Shown: piece after piece, positions 16,035 to 16,125 of the stretch
Numbering within the stretch: the stretch's first letter is position 1
How the letters are laid out: the number at the start of each line of letters is the position of its first letter
Assembly (NCBI GenBank): GCA_046073825.1
Contig: JBJTMY010000155.1
Coordinates: 1 to 16,125 of the forward strand
Direction: 5' to 3'
DNA: 16,125 nucleotides
Origin: CAINEC01 sp046073825
GTDB taxonomy: Bacteria; Bacteroidota; Bacteroidia; AKYH767-A; OLB10
The notes under the pieces: generated by a model
The model's database searches: none
Told to the model about the DNA's origin: nothing
The model's input: only the letters and a program-made list of their open reading frames with translations
Position numbers and translations under genes: made by a program

Positions 16035-16125
16035 ATGGAACGAATAAATAATTTACCTAACCTAATTATTGGTGGCGTGCATAAAGCGGGCACTACATCT
16101 CTTCATACCTATTTATCGATGCATC
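16035..16125 (+). CDS. Second sulfotransferase (5' part, cut off by window edge)
   Basis: From the ATG at 16035, 30 codons are open to the window end. They read 'LPNLIIGGVHKAGTTSLHTY', which is a 5'-PAPS-binding loop (GGVHKAGTTS with the conserved Lys and GTT) at the expected distance from the N-terminus. The start lies 3 bases after the stop of the preceding sulfotransferase, in the same direction. The first residues differ clearly from that neighbour outside the loop, so this is a related enzyme and not a recent exact duplicate. Acceptor and length are unknown. Confidence 0.85.
   Translation, partial: MERINNLPNLIIGGVHKAGTTSLHTYLSMH

Noticed and set aside
15881..16093. Minus-strand open frame spanning the end of the sulfotransferase and the start of the next gene
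   Set aside because: It overlaps two convincing plus-strand sulfotransferase genes and its translation has no recognisable feature.

Overview
The window looks like a chromosome segment from a Bacteroidota bacterium, probably a Flavobacteriales-like aquatic lineage. The evidence is its low G+C, several secreted proteins with C-terminal type IX secretion (T9SS, Por) sorting domains of the 'VYPNP...GVYxxK' kind, a TonB-dependent receptor with an N-terminal carboxypeptidase-regulatory-like domain, a FISUMP lipoprotein, and start codons without clear Shine-Dalgarno sequences. The lineage below phylum is inference.

Positions 1-13480 read on the minus strand as a surface-protein locus. In transcription order it holds: a 360-aa secreted protein (13480-12398); a 361-aa T9SS protein (12250-11165); a 1036-aa TonB-dependent receptor (11145-8035); a 436-aa T9SS protein (8030-6720); and a FISUMP lipoprotein (6716-5973), followed by a strong UUCG-loop terminator at 5931-5953. 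The genes from 12250 to 5973 are separated by only 3-19 bases and look like one operon. A second unit follows: a 557-aa secreted protein (5779-4106) and a 1134-aa modular T9SS protein (4065-661), closed by a terminator at about 605-645. A further small T9SS cargo gene starts at 585 and runs off the left edge.

The most striking feature is one N-terminal domain of about 245 residues, found in four of these proteins (360, 361, 436 and 1134 aa). Its landmarks are a start near 'QNGLENVIVEKYYVS', then 'TYRI', 'MLDSWxSVGA', 'VLxxQxTTxG' and 'GTPxGxVxNYVASNP'. Each copy has a different C-terminal half: an Ig-like domain and no sorting signal; a sorting domain only; a Cys-rich Asp/Asn repeat plus sorting domain; or three Ig-like domains, two cohesin-like modules, a dockerin-like EF-hand and a sorting domain. 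I do not recognise a named family for the shared domain. Its clustering around a TonB-dependent receptor without a SusD-like gene suggests an uncharacterised outer-membrane uptake or surface-assembly system. The 557-aa partner lacks a canonical sorting domain but ends in a dockerin-like calcium loop, so a cohesin-dockerin style attachment is possible.

After a 249-base divergent intergenic region, the plus strand (13730-16125) carries a polysaccharide flippase (Wzx-like), a sulfotransferase overlapping it by 14 bases, and the start of a second sulfotransferase 3 bases later. This looks like the edge of a locus for a sulfated surface or exported polysaccharide. No RNA genes, insertion sequences, CRISPR arrays or phage genes were seen.
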